From the NCBI RefSeq assembly GCF_003605365.2, contig NZ_QYTU02000038.1:1-33304 (forward strand): a DNA stretch of 33,304 nucleotides. The letters are read 5' to 3'. Made by a program: the position numbers and the translations under genes. Under the pieces are notes generated by a model. It saw nothing but the letters and a program-made list of their open reading frames with translations, made no database searches and had not been told where the DNA came from. Position 1 is the first letter of the stretch. Each line of letters opens with the position of its first letter. This document shows, in pieces, positions 6,224 through 15,611 of the stretch. The stretch is from Siminovitchia fortis. GTDB lineage: Bacteria > Bacillota > Bacilli > Bacillales > Bacillaceae_C.

Positions 6224-7270
6224 ATGAGATTCAAAAAGTTCAGTTTGCTCGTATCAGCCTTGGCGTTTGTTCTGCTGGTTGCAGGTTGCGGAGGCAGCGG
6301 ATCCGGCGGCAAGGATGAAAATGTGGTCAACATTCTAAACTGGTCTGAATACTTGCCAGAGGAACTAATCAAGCAATTTGAAGAAGAGACAGGAATTAAA
6401 GTAAACTACAGTACAATCTCTTCCAATGAAGAGCTTGTCGCGAAGTTGAACGTTGGGAATGCCACTTATGATATAGCTGTCCCTTCGACTTATTTTGTTG
6501 AAGTGCTGATCAAAGAAGGCCAGTTGGAGAAAATCAACAAAGACAATATACCAAACTTGAAAAATATCGATGAAAAGTTCATGGGATGGGATTTTGATCC
6601 GGACGATGAATATTCTGTCCCGTACATGTGGGGAACAGAAATTATTGCATACAATGAGGATCTGGTAGATTTTGAAATAAAGAATTATAAAGATTTATTT
6701 AATCCTAAATTAAAAGACGGACTTGTCGTGCTGGATGATCCTCGCACAATGCTTGGTGCGATGCTGGAAATGCTCGGATATTCCGTAAACAGTACAAATG
6801 AAGATGAAATCATGAAGGCTGGGGAGGAATTGAAAAAGCTTATGCCGAATATAAAGGCATTCGACAGTGACAGCCCGAAAAACCTGCTTGTCAGCGGAGA
6901 AGTGAAAGCCGGAGTCGTTTACGGGGCTGAAGCAGCGCTGGCGATGAGGGAAAATCCAAGCATCAAAATGGTTATTCCTGAAGATCACCTGAGCTTGTGG
7001 CAAGACAACTTTGTCATTCCTAAAGATGCACCGCACAAAGAAAACGCAGAAAAATTTATAGATTTTATTCTTCGCCCTGAAATAAGCAAAGAAATTACAG
7101 TGGATTACCCATACCATAACCCGAATAAAGCAGCACTTGAATTGCTCCCTGATGATATCCGGAAAGAGCTGGAATTGACAGATGAAGATTTCGAAAGAGG
7201 TGTCCATGCAAAGGATGTCGGGGAAGCGATCAAGTATTATGACCGCGCATGGTCTGAGGTTAAACAATAA
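6224..7270 (+). CDS. potD: PotD-type polyamine-binding lipoprotein (copy 1)
   Basis: Extracellular solute-binding protein of the spermidine/putrescine type, 348 residues. The signal peptide ends in the lipobox LLVAGC (Cys22). The conserved sequence NILNWSEYLPEELIKQFEEE, the YDIAVPSTYFVE segment, DDPRTMLGAML, VYGAEAALA and LWQDNFVIPKDAP correspond to the PotD ligand-site regions. The Trp and Asp of NWSEY/LWQDN are kept; the Glu of the E. coli DDAREV segment is Thr here. AAAGGAG precedes the ATG. No permease gene accompanies it, so it probably feeds PotABC encoded at 21611-24369. It is closer to copy 2 (11442) than to copies 3 and 4. Actual ligand uncertain: spermidine, putrescine or a conjugate. 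Confidence 0.9.
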   Translation: MRFKKFSLLVSALAFVLLVAGCGGSGSGGKDENVVNILNWSEYLPEELIKQFEEETGIKVNYSTISSNEELVAKLNVGNATYDIAVPSTYFVEVLIKEGQLEKINKDNIPNLKNIDEKFMGWDFDPDDEYSVPYMWGTEIIAYNEDLVDFEIKNYKDLFNPKLKDGLVVLDDPRTMLGAMLEMLGYSVNSTNEDEIMKAGEELKKLMPNIKAFDSDSPKNLLVSGEVKAGVVYGAEAALAMRENPSIKMVIPEDHLSLWQDNFVIPKDAPHKENAEKFIDFILRPEISKEITVDYPYHNPNKAALELLPDDIRKELELTDEDFERGVHAKDVGEAIKYYDRAWSEVKQ

Positions 7271-7311
7271 AATATTTAAAATGGAAGTTGAAAAATTGAA
7301 GGAGTGGAAGC

Positions 7312-8589
7312 ATGAGCAGCAAATCGTTGTGGAAAGCAACAGCAAATGATATGAAGAGAAGGCCTGTCCAGCAAGGCGAGGAAACATGTGACGTCGTCAT
7401 CATAGGAGGAGGCTTCACCGGGCTTTCCGTTGCCTATCACCTGCAGCAAAGAAATGTGAAAACTGTAGTATTGGAAGCCAATACTGTAGGATCCGGCGCA
7501 AGCGGAAGAAACGGCGGGGAAGTATTGATCGGCTATGTCATGTCCATGCAGGCACTGGCTGAAAAATACGGCAGTGACGCTGCAAGGCAGATGTTTCAAA
7601 TGTCATTGGACAGTATCGATTTGATTGAAAATATCATTAAGGAAGAAGACATCCAGTGCGATTTTTTCCGTAACGGGAACTTGCTTGCGGCATACAAGCC
7701 GTCACATTTGGATGGAATGAGGCGTGAACAGGAATTTTTATATAAAAATTATAACTTTGAAACAAAGATTGTGGAGAAGCAAGATATGCACACTGAAATG
7801 GACTCGGACTTTTACCACGGGGCCCATATCGATGAAAAAAGCGCCATTTTCCATCCGTTGAATTATTGTCTCGGTTTGGCAAATGCGGTGGAAAAATACG
7901 GCGGAACCATCTACGAACACTCGGAAGCGATTAACATCAAACGTGAATCTCATGATAGAGTGGTTGTAGAGACAAACAACGGCCGTGTTATCGCCAAACA
8001 GGTCGGGATGTTCGTCAACGCTTATACGACCGATGTCCACAAGCTGATCAAGAAAGCGATTGTCCCGGTCGAAAGCATTGTTCTTGCGACCGAGACGCTT
8101 CCGGAAGACCTATGCGAGCAATTGATAAAGCATAACCGTGCTGCCTGTGATACGAAAAACCTGCTGTATTATTTCAGGCTGTCCGCAGACAACCGCATGG
8201 TATTCGGGGGATCGGGGCGTACGACAAGCAAACGGGATGCCCAAAGGCTTTTCGATAATTTACAAGCAGGCATGGTAGATGTCTTCCCGGCGCTAAAAGA
8301 TGCCAAGGTGGATTACAAGTGGAGCGGAAAAGTAGGGTTTACCATTGAAAAGATCCCTTATATCGGCCAGTTGGATGACGGAACCCATTTTGCTTTCGGA
8401 TACGCCGGGCATGGGGCTGCAATGTCCACCCTATTAGGCAAAATTGTAGCCATGAATATGCTCAATGAAGGGGATAAAAACAACCCTCTTGACCGTTCAA
8501 ACCTGAAGCCTATCCCGTTTCACAGCATGAATGCTACCGGATTGGGGATGATGAAATATTACTTTAAGTTTTTGGATTATATTTCCTAA
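7312..8589 (+). CDS. FAD-dependent amine oxidoreductase, PuuB/DadA-like
   Basis: A 425-residue DAO-family flavoprotein. The dinucleotide-binding motif is at residues 28-60 (VVIIGGGFTGLSVAYHLQQR, with the acidic VVLEA end), followed by the FAD-contacting GSGASGRNGGEVL, close to the SGRNGG motif of gamma-glutamylputrescine oxidase (PuuB). The C-terminal FAD region is KVGFTIEKIPYIGQL and FAFGYAGHGAA. PuuB-type enzymes oxidise a primary amine of an N-modified polyamine to an aldehyde with H2O2 release. Because no PuuA ligase is present here, the substrate may instead be an N-acyl polyamine or another amine. It starts at ATG 7312 with GGAG 8 bases upstream, 41 bp after potD copy 1, and is followed 21 bp later by the C45 hydrolase gene. 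Confidence 0.88.
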   Translation: MSSKSLWKATANDMKRRPVQQGEETCDVVIIGGGFTGLSVAYHLQQRNVKTVVLEANTVGSGASGRNGGEVLIGYVMSMQALAEKYGSDAARQMFQMSLDSIDLIENIIKEEDIQCDFFRNGNLLAAYKPSHLDGMRREQEFLYKNYNFETKIVEKQDMHTEMDSDFYHGAHIDEKSAIFHPLNYCLGLANAVEKYGGTIYEHSEAINIKRESHDRVVVETNNGRVIAKQVGMFVNAYTTDVHKLIKKAIVPVESIVLATETLPEDLCEQLIKHNRAACDTKNLLYYFRLSADNRMVFGGSGRTTSKRDAQRLFDNLQAGMVDVFPALKDAKVDYKWSGKVGFTIEKIPYIGQLDDGTHFAFGYAGHGAAMSTLLGKIVAMNMLNEGDKNNPLDRSNLKPIPFHSMNATGLGMMKYYFKFLDYIS

Positions 8590-8610
8590 AGAGAAAGAAG
8601 GAAAACAACT

Positions 8611-9693
8611 ATGATAAAACAATTGGATCTTGAGGGAACACCGCGTGAAATAGGCGAAAAGCATGGCCGTGAAGGAAAAGGGCAAATCCAGGTCAGCCTG
8701 GAAACGTATGAAAAGCTTTTCTACGGCTACCATCAAATCGATTGGAAAGAAGCCCGTAACCGTGCACTCGTCCATCTAAAAGCAATTGAAGCATATGACC
8801 CTGAGCTGATAGAGGAAATGGAAGGGGTGGCACACGGAGCGGGTGTGGACTTCGAGGACATTTTAGCATTGAATGCACGAAGTGAAATTGCACTTACAGG
8901 GCGGAAGGATAAGATTTTTTCCGACGGGTGCACTTCCATTGCCGTAACGGCTCCTGCCTGTGATGAAACGATCATTGGCCAAAACTGGGATTGGAAAGGC
9001 AGCCAGATTGACAGTCTGCTGCTTCTCCGTATCAAACAGGAGGATAAACCGGATATCACAATGGTGACAGAAGGCGGGATTATCGGAAAAATCGGCTGCA
9101 ACTCTGCTGGAGTGGCTGTCTGTCTGAACGCCTTGATCACGGACAAAAAATCCGATGAAGTTCCCATCCACCTTGGTTTAAGGGCGGTTTTGAACTCTTC
9201 TTCCTTCCATGAGGCCCTGTCAAAAGTCAACAATGGCCAAATGGCCTCCGCAGCGAATTTCATGATTGCAAGCCATGAAGGTGAAGGCATGTCTTTGGCA
9301 GCAAACGTCGAAGTGTCCCCTTTTGGCATCGACCTGATGGTGGAGCCGAATGGTACGGCCGTTCATTCCAATCATATCCTTTCACCGGAGCTGTTGAAAA
9401 ACTTGGCTGATTTGAACGAATTTAAATATACAGATTCAATGATCCGGAAGCTTCGTGCCGAGCAGCTTATCAATACAGCGCTGGCAAAGGGAGAAACGAT
9501 TGATGAGAACAGCTTTAAGAAATGGTTCTGTGATAAATACAATTATCCAAACTCTATTAACCACTACCCGAATGAAAACGCACCGGAGCACCGCCGTTCA
9601 GAAACAGTCTTTTCTGTCATTATGAACCTCTCAAAGAAGAAAACGCTGTTTTGTGCAGGCAAGCCGACGATCGATGCATATGAAGAAATTTAA
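8611..9693 (+). CDS. C45-family Ntn-hydrolase (acyl-CoA:6-aminopenicillanate acyltransferase-like)
   Basis: A 360-residue protein of the peptidase C45 family. Family members are self-cleaving amidohydrolases or acyltransferases with an N-terminal Cys nucleophile exposed by autoproteolysis. That Cys appears in FSDGCTSIAV at about residue 109, preceded by Asp-Gly as in the penicillin acyltransferase D-G-C-T site. IGQNWDW and IGKIGCNSAGVAVCLNAL are the other typical blocks. The length matches fungal IAT (about 357). There is no signal peptide, so it acts in the cytoplasm. In this operon, after a PuuB-like oxidase, a role in removing or transferring an acyl group on a polyamine or omega-amino acid is plausible. 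There is no sequence proof. An attenuator-like terminator follows. Confidence 0.87.
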   Translation: MIKQLDLEGTPREIGEKHGREGKGQIQVSLETYEKLFYGYHQIDWKEARNRALVHLKAIEAYDPELIEEMEGVAHGAGVDFEDILALNARSEIALTGRKDKIFSDGCTSIAVTAPACDETIIGQNWDWKGSQIDSLLLLRIKQEDKPDITMVTEGGIIGKIGCNSAGVAVCLNALITDKKSDEVPIHLGLRAVLNSSSFHEALSKVNNGQMASAANFMIASHEGEGMSLAANVEVSPFGIDLMVEPNGTAVHSNHILSPELLKNLADLNEFKYTDSMIRKLRAEQLINTALAKGETIDENSFKKWFCDKYNYPNSINHYPNENAPEHRRSETVFSVIMNLSKKKTLFCAGKPTIDAYEEI

Positions 9694-9702
9694 TATAAGA
9701 GC

Positions 9703-9734
9703 AAAAACAAATGAGAGCTTCTCTTTTGTTTTTA
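9703..9734 (+). terminator. Intra-cluster terminator or attenuator
   Basis: AAAAACAAATGAGA (9703-9716) and TCTCTTTTGTTTTT (9720-9733) form a 14-bp stem with one mismatch. The U-rich arm doubles as the U-tract. It may reduce transcription into the downstream genes and may work in both directions. Confidence 0.75.
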
Positions 9735-9761
9735 TAAAAAGGAAGGGAAGAGGGTTATTGA

Positions 9762-11303
9762 ATGAGTGAAGTGGATACTTCCAGTTTTCAAAAAGAAATC
9801 ATCGTCCGCAATATCCGCGAAGAGGATATCGAGGAAGTTGTCAAAGTCGCTAATTTGAGCTTTGGGCTTCCAGGTGTTGCTTTTGAAGCAAAGCATTATA
9901 AGAGTCATATTAATATTTTTCCGGAAGGCCAGTTTTGCGTCGAATATGATGGAAAAATCATCGGGGCGTGCTCCAGTATCATCGTCAATTTTGAGGATTA
10001 TGGAGAAGACCATACAATAGATCAAATTTCTGGAAACGGCTATATCCGAAATCATAACCCCGATGGAAAGAATCTGTACGGATTGGACGTTGTGGTGCAT
10101 CCCGATTACCGGAAATTAAAGATCGGCCGCCGGCTGTATGAAGAACGGCGGAAACTTTGCAGGAAATTTAATTTGAAAAGTATTTTATTTGGCGGCCGTA
10201 TGCCTAATTATTACAAATATGCCGATAAACTGACGCCCGAAGAATATGTTGATCAGGTCATCAAGAAAAAAATATATGATCCTGTCATCGTTTTTCAAAC
10301 AATGAATGGGTTTAAATTTAAAAAGGTGCTGGCAAACTATCTCCCCCATGATGAGGCCTCTTTAGAAAATGCAACATTGATGGAGTGGGTGAATGAGGAT
10401 TATGCCCCTCCATCAGAAAAGGATTACAGACACTCTTTACCCGTGCGTATTTCTTCCGTTCAATATGATTTTAAAGAAGTCCGGTCCTTTTCGGACTTTG
10501 CACAGCAGTGTGAATACTATGTCCGCAGCAGTTCCAAGGTAAGATCGGATTTCGTTTTATTCCCGGAAGTGGTCACGATGCAGCTTGCGGCATTTTCAAA
10601 TGAGAGGTTTCCAAGCGGCCAGGCACAGGAGGTGACCACATATACGGAAGATTATATACAGCTGTTTTCTGATTTAGCCGTAAAATACAGCATCAATATC
10701 ATTGCCGGATCGCATTATGTGGAAGAGGATAACGAGATTTATAATGTTTCCTATCTATTTAGGCGCAACGGTACATTCGACAGGCAATATAAGCTTCATG
10801 TGGCACCCTCAGAGAAAAGCTGGCTTGGCATCCAGGCGGGAGATGAGGTAAAGGTATTCGATACGGATTGCGGAAAAATCGCGATATTGATCGGTTACGA
10901 CATCTTGTTTCCGGAGCTTGCACGCCAGGCCGCCGAGCAGGGTGCACAAATTATATTTACGCCATTCGCAGAGGAGAATGAACAAGGATATATGCGGATC
11001 CGCTGTTGTTCCCAGGCAAGAGCCATTGAAAACCAGGTATACACCGTTATTTCCGGGGCGTCGGGCAACATGACGAATGTTACTCTGGCAGATGCGAAAT
11101 ATGGACAATCGGGCATTTTCTCCCCGATTGATTTTTCCTTCCCGAATGCAGGAATTGTGACTGAAAGCCGCCCGAACGTGGAAGCTGTCGTTGTCGGGGA
11201 TGTTGATCTGGAAACACTGCGGAGAAATCGTGAGACCGGATCGGCGACGCCGTTTAAGGATAGGAGCCGGCAGCAGGAGGCAGAGTCCGTCTCGCTTTTA
11301 TAA
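9762..11303 (+). CDS. GNAT acetyltransferase fused to a nitrilase domain lacking its catalytic cysteine
   Basis: A 513-residue two-domain protein with the architecture and size of Bacillus YhcX. Residues 13-220 are GNAT: the acetyl-CoA loop is VVVHPDYRKLKIGRRLYEER. The ISGNGYIRNHNP and FGGRMPNYYKYA motifs are shared with the genes at 15612 and 28578. Residues 225-500 are a carbon-nitrogen hydrolase fold with the Glu (FVLFPEVVTMQ) and Lys (RQYKLHVAPSEKSW) in place. The nucleophile position reads IAILIGYDILFPEL, so Gly stands where the family has Cys (codon GGT at about 10894-10896). The nitrilase paralogue at 3183 keeps LICYD. Unless another residue substitutes, this half is a pseudo-hydrolase that binds without turnover. 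It is likely a cytoplasmic amine acyltransferase with a sensing or oligomerising partner domain. Confidence 0.9.
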   Translation: MSEVDTSSFQKEIIVRNIREEDIEEVVKVANLSFGLPGVAFEAKHYKSHINIFPEGQFCVEYDGKIIGACSSIIVNFEDYGEDHTIDQISGNGYIRNHNPDGKNLYGLDVVVHPDYRKLKIGRRLYEERRKLCRKFNLKSILFGGRMPNYYKYADKLTPEEYVDQVIKKKIYDPVIVFQTMNGFKFKKVLANYLPHDEASLENATLMEWVNEDYAPPSEKDYRHSLPVRISSVQYDFKEVRSFSDFAQQCEYYVRSSSKVRSDFVLFPEVVTMQLAAFSNERFPSGQAQEVTTYTEDYIQLFSDLAVKYSINIIAGSHYVEEDNEIYNVSYLFRRNGTFDRQYKLHVAPSEKSWLGIQAGDEVKVFDTDCGKIAILIGYDILFPELARQAAEQGAQIIFTPFAEENEQGYMRIRCCSQARAIENQVYTVISGASGNMTNVTLADAKYGQSGIFSPIDFSFPNAGIVTESRPNVEAVVVGDVDLETLRRNRETGSATPFKDRSRQQEAESVSLL

Positions 11304-11372
11304 AAAAACATCTCAAGTAAACTGCTGCATCACAGATAGTGAGATTACGCATTGAAGCGTTGTTGATCCTTG

Positions 11373-11400
11373 GACCGAGCTTTGACTCGGTCTTTTATTC
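11373..11400 (+). terminator. Terminator or attenuator before potD copy 2
   Basis: GACCGAG (11373-11379) and CTCGGTC (11386-11392) form a perfect 7-bp stem with a 6-nt loop, followed by TTTTATT. No new promoter is obvious between it and the next gene, so read-through is implied. Confidence 0.75.
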
Positions 11401-11441
11401 CAAATACAGGATTAAATAAAAAATCAGGGGGGAGTTTGATA

Positions 11442-12503
11442 ATGAAAAAGCTTTTTAAGCCATCAATGGTTTTTGTAACCGTTGTCATGATGCTGGGAGT
11501 TGTTTTGGCGGGATGCGGGAGCAGTACGGGAGGCTCGAAGAAAGAGGTTGTCAACATCATGAACTGGTCCGAGTACTTGCCGGAACACTTAATCAAACAA
11601 TTTGAAGAAGAAACTGGGATAAAGGTGAATTACAGCGAAATTTCTTCCAATGAAGAAATGATCGCGAAGCTGAATGTCAGCGGCGGGGAATTCGACCTTG
11701 CCGTGCCGTCCACTTATTTCGTTGAACCGCTGATCAAACAGGATAAACTGGAAAAAATCGATAAAGATAATATCCCGAACCTGAAATACATCGGTGAAGA
11801 TTATTTAGGCTGGGACTTCGACAAGAATGACGAATATTCGCTTCCTTATATGTCGGGAACGGAGATCATTATTGTCAATGAGAAGCTTGTTGACAAAGAA
11901 GTGAAATCATACAGGGATTTGTTCGATCCTGAATTTAAAGACAGTCTCGTTATTCTCGATGATCCGCGCACAATGTTGAGCGCCATGCTGAGCATGCTCG
12001 GCTATGATCCAAACACTACAAAAGAAGAAGAAATAGTAGCTGCAGGCGAGGAGCTTAAAAAGCTGAAACCGAATATTAAAGTATACGACAGTGACAATGC
12101 CAAGAACCTTTTAATCAGTAATGAAGTGAAAGCCGGAGTCGTTTACGGGGCTGAAGCAGCGCTTGCGATGAGAGAAAATCCTGATCTCAAAGCCATCATT
12201 CCTGAAGACTTCCTCAGCCTTTGGCAAGATAATTTCGTGATTCCAAAGGGGGCAAAGAACAAAGAGAATGCAGAAAAGTTCATTAATTTCATTTATGACC
12301 CTGAAGTAAGCAAAGAAATTGTCCTGGAGCACCCATATGTGGATCCAAATGAGGAAGCAGTGAAATTATTGCCGGATGATGTCCGGGCAGAGATTGAGAT
12401 GACAGTTGGGGACGGTATCGATCATCCAAAAGCAGCCCATGCGATTGATGTGGGGGAAGCCCTTCAAGTTTATGACCGTGTCTGGTCCGAAGTAAAACAA
12501 TAA
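11442..12503 (+). CDS. potD: PotD-type polyamine-binding lipoprotein (copy 2)
   Basis: A 353-residue solute-binding lipoprotein. I choose ATG 11442 (MKKLFKPSMVFVTVV...) because GGGGGGAG sits 8 bases upstream and the signal peptide then ends in the lipobox VVLAGC (Cys25). A longer upstream frame would cross the terminator. Ligand-site blocks: IMNWSEYLPEHLI, LAVPSTYFVEPL, DDPRTMLSAML, VYGAEAALAMREN, LWQDNFVIPKGA. It is close to copy 1 throughout and shares a 41-nt identical stretch with it (12123-12163 against 6899-6939), which suggests a fairly recent duplication or conversion. Like copy 1 it has no permease of its own nearby and may hand ligand to PotBC. Confidence 0.9.
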   Translation: MKKLFKPSMVFVTVVMMLGVVLAGCGSSTGGSKKEVVNIMNWSEYLPEHLIKQFEEETGIKVNYSEISSNEEMIAKLNVSGGEFDLAVPSTYFVEPLIKQDKLEKIDKDNIPNLKYIGEDYLGWDFDKNDEYSLPYMSGTEIIIVNEKLVDKEVKSYRDLFDPEFKDSLVILDDPRTMLSAMLSMLGYDPNTTKEEEIVAAGEELKKLKPNIKVYDSDNAKNLLISNEVKAGVVYGAEAALAMRENPDLKAIIPEDFLSLWQDNFVIPKGAKNKENAEKFINFIYDPEVSKEIVLEHPYVDPNEEAVKLLPDDVRAEIEMTVGDGIDHPKAAHAIDVGEALQVYDRVWSEVKQ

Positions 12504-12617
12504 TTAATCTAAGTTGTGAGCTGTGTTAATAACGTCTTTTGAGGAAAAATATTAGGTCCTATCAAACAAAAGCGTTGTCACCATAAAGGAAATTGGGTTT
12601 CAAGGAGGAGAATTCGA

Positions 12618-14237
12618 TTGGTCAAAGCAGATATGATCATCCGGGGAAATCGTATTTTTACCGGCAAGAAGATGATGGAAGGCGGTATAGCCATCAAGGA
12701 TGGAAAGATTATCGAAGTATGTAAGGAAGACAGCATGGCGCAATATATAGGCAATGAGACACAAGTTTACAAGTTTGATAATCAAACGATCATGCCCGGC
12801 TTTCACGATTTTCATATCCATTTGACACTTGGATGCCTTTTTGAAGATTACGTGAATCTCGCAGATGCACGTTCAGCGGAGGAAACAGCCCAAAAGGTGA
12901 AAGATTTTGCTGACAGCCGTCCTGACGATGAATGGATACTCGGCTTTAGCTGGTACCATATTTTTTGGGATAAAAAAGATATGCCTGACCGGACCATTCT
13001 GGATGAATTGATACCAGACCGCCCCGTGTTTTTACTAAATGCCGAATGCCATGGGGCATGGCTCAACAGCAAAGCGCTGAAACTGGCGGGAATTGATGAA
13101 AATACAGAAAACCCGCCATTCGGTATGATTATGAAAGATGAAGACGGGAAGCCGACGGGGATTTTATTGGAAACGGCGATGAGGCTTGCTGCTGATCAGG
13201 CATTTAAAATCCCGGAAAAGAAGGCAGTTGAATTGATGGAACGTTTTTTAGCAAAAGCGAATCGGCTGGGCATTACATCTGTAAGTGATATGCTGCCTCT
13301 TCCGGGTTTTGAAGTAGGGGATCTCTCTCTTTACCGGAAATTTGAACAGGACGATAAACTGACCGTCAGAACCTTTTTCCTCAGCCCGCTAAACGGGGAC
13401 TTGTCCCAGGCAAGAGGGCTGCGGGAGGAGTACCAGTCAGATGTATTGAGGTTTTCAGGGTTAAAACAATTTCTGGACGGTGTTGCGACAACATATACAG
13501 CTTTAATGGTCGAGCCATATTCCGACAATCCATCGGAAAAAGGAGAGGCATTCCTGCCGCCTGGACTATTGGAACAATGGATTACGGAGGCTGACCGTGA
13601 AGGTTTCCGTGTTCGGCTGCATGCATGCGGAGACGGTGCTGTCCGTCTTGGATTGGACCTGTATGAAAAGGCCGAAGAGCAAAACAGAAGGCGCGACTCC
13701 CGGCATACAATCGAGCATATTGAAGTGATCCATCCGGATGATATCCGGCGTTTCCAACAGCTTGGCGTTGTGGCTTCCATGCAGCCTGAGCATATGGCGA
13801 TTACCGAAAAATATCAGGACAATGTATATCTTACACGCATGGGGCAAGAGCGGGATCAATACACATGGCCGATTAAAACCTTGGGAGAATCAGGTGCGGC
13901 CATGGCGTTTGGAAGTGACTTTCCTGTCGTCGAGCTAAATCCGATGCTGGAAATTTACCGGGCTGTTACACGCCGGTTTAACGATGGAGAGCCGGAAGAT
14001 GGCTGGAATCCAAAAGAAAAAATTCCGTTGGAAGAAGCTTTGAGGCATTATACCGCCGGCCCTGCTTTCGGCAATTTCATGGAGGACAAGCTGGGAACAT
14101 TGGAAAAAGGAAAGCTGGCAGATGTGATTGTGATGGACCGGGATTTGTTTGCCGTTGACCCGGAGCAATTGCTGGAAGCGAAAGTGAAGTTCACCGTGAT
14201 GGATGGAAAAGTCGTTTATAAAGATGAAGAATTATAA
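12618..14237 (+). CDS. YtcJ-like metal-dependent amidohydrolase (amidohydrolase family 3)
   Basis: A 539-residue amidohydrolase-superfamily protein. The metal ligands of the TIM barrel are visible as FHDFHIH (HxH, about residues 60-66), HACGDGAVRLGL, HTIEHIEVIHPDD and FGSDFPVVELNP (Asp). N- and C-terminal segments form the usual beta-sandwich (IIRGNRIFTGKKM, GKLADVIVMDRDLFAVDP). The start is TTG 12618 with a strong AAGGAGGAG at good spacing. Family members hydrolyse amides such as N-substituted formamides, or remain uncharacterised. Within this cluster it is a second candidate for deacylation of an N-acyl amine or acid. The APC permease frame follows 16 bp later. Substrate unknown. Confidence 0.87.
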   Translation: MVKADMIIRGNRIFTGKKMMEGGIAIKDGKIIEVCKEDSMAQYIGNETQVYKFDNQTIMPGFHDFHIHLTLGCLFEDYVNLADARSAEETAQKVKDFADSRPDDEWILGFSWYHIFWDKKDMPDRTILDELIPDRPVFLLNAECHGAWLNSKALKLAGIDENTENPPFGMIMKDEDGKPTGILLETAMRLAADQAFKIPEKKAVELMERFLAKANRLGITSVSDMLPLPGFEVGDLSLYRKFEQDDKLTVRTFFLSPLNGDLSQARGLREEYQSDVLRFSGLKQFLDGVATTYTALMVEPYSDNPSEKGEAFLPPGLLEQWITEADREGFRVRLHACGDGAVRLGLDLYEKAEEQNRRRDSRHTIEHIEVIHPDDIRRFQQLGVVASMQPEHMAITEKYQDNVYLTRMGQERDQYTWPIKTLGESGAAMAFGSDFPVVELNPMLEIYRAVTRRFNDGEPEDGWNPKEKIPLEEALRHYTAGPAFGNFMEDKLGTLEKGKLADVIVMDRDLFAVDPEQLLEAKVKFTVMDGKVVYKDEEL

Positions 14238-14253
14238 TTAAGGGGGATATTTG

Positions 14254-15598
14254 ATGAAGGCTGAAACTGAATTTAAAAAGGTACTTACCTTGCTTCCTGT
14301 CGTACTGTTCGGATTGGCTTATATGGTTCCGATGACTGTTTTTACAACATATGGCATCGTATCACAGCTTACGATGGGGATGCTTCCGGCAGCGTATATT
14401 GTCACCTTATTGACGATGCTGTTCACTGCATACAGCTATGGCAGGATGGTAAAAGCGTTTCCGTATACCGGATCTGCCTATACCTATGCGCAAAAATCGC
14501 TCAATTCCCATGTTGGCTTTTTTTACAGGATGGATATTGTTGTTAGATTACTTATTCCTTCCCATGATCAATTACCTGGTTCTTGGAATCTATTTAAATG
14601 CGGAATTTCCTTCAGTTCCTAATTGGGTTTGGATTATTTTGGCCATTTTGATTGTGACGTTTGTCAATATCAGGGGAATAAAAGTGGTCACAAATGTTAA
14701 CTTCTTTTTAATCGCTTTTCAAGTTATTGTGATTGCCTTTTTCTTGATCCTTTCTGTCAAAACGATTTTAAGCGGGGGAGGAACGGGGACGTTATTTTCA
14801 ACATTGCCTTTCTTCAATCCTGAAGGTTCAATCTCTTTAGTTTTTGCCGGAGCGGCCATTTTGTGTCTGTCCTTCTTGGGGGTTGATGCGGTTACAACAT
14901 TATCGGAAGAGACCGTTGATGCAAAAAAAAACATCCCAAAAGCTATTTTTCTAGTAACGATTATCGGAGGAACTCTATTCATTATTGTTTCTTATATCGG
15001 GCAAATGGTCTATCCGGATTATATGTCGTTTAAAGACCCGGATTCCGCACCGCTGCAGATTGCTATCTTTATTGGAGGGAACATGTTTAAAGCTATGTTT
15101 CTTGCCGGTTTCGTGTTAGGTGCTTTCGCTTCAGCGACCAGTTCCCATGCCAGTGTATCCAGGCTCCTGTTCGCCATGGGAAGGGATACGATCCTTCCAA
15201 AGAAGATTTTTGGTTATATTTCGCCGAAGTTCAGGACGCCGGTATACAGCACAGTCATCGTGAGCCTGTTGGCCCTGTCATCCTTGGTGTTTTCGCTTGA
15301 TACAGTTGCCTCATTTATCAGTTTTGGCGCTCTTTCAGCTTTTACGATTGTTCATATATCTGTTATCACACATTATTTCTTTAAAAACAGACGGCGGTCA
15401 ATGAAAGATTCCATTCTCTATTTGGTGATTCCTTTCATAGGAATTGTTCTATGTGTCTGGTTATGGACAAGCCTAAGTCGAGATGCATTTATACTGGGTA
15501 TCAGCTGGTTTATTATTGGAGCTCTGTACCTGGCCTATTTAACAAAAATGTTCAAGGAAAAACCGCCTGAATTAAGCTTTGATGAAAATGTTTCATAA
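14254..15598 (+). pseudogene. APC-family amino-acid/polyamine permease, interrupted by a frameshift
   Basis: The first frame (ATG 14254, AGGGGG box upstream) gives helix 1-3 of an APC transporter (PVVLFGLAYMVPMTVFTTYG, then AYSYGRMVKAFPYTGSAYTY) and runs to FFYRMDIVVRL before stopping at 14622. The rest, from FFTGWILLLDYLFLP, is in the +1 frame and runs to 15598. The break is the T7 run at 14518-14524: with six T the reading is HVGFFTGWILL, matching GFLVGWASLLDYLLLP of the intact paralogue at 29369. The repaired protein has about 12 helices and the full APC length. It could be a sequencing or assembly error, a true null, or a slippage-prone switch. Confidence 0.87.
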
Positions 15599-15611
15599 GG
15601 GGGCTTTTCGG

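Noticed and set aside
6710-7387. Minus-strand 225-residue frame under potD copy 1
   Set aside because: Antisense shadow of a well-supported gene; Cys/Phe/His-rich composition and no family motif or ribosome-binding site.
8733-9329. Minus-strand 198-residue frame under the C45 gene
   Set aside because: Ser/Pro-rich mirror frame of a recognised enzyme.
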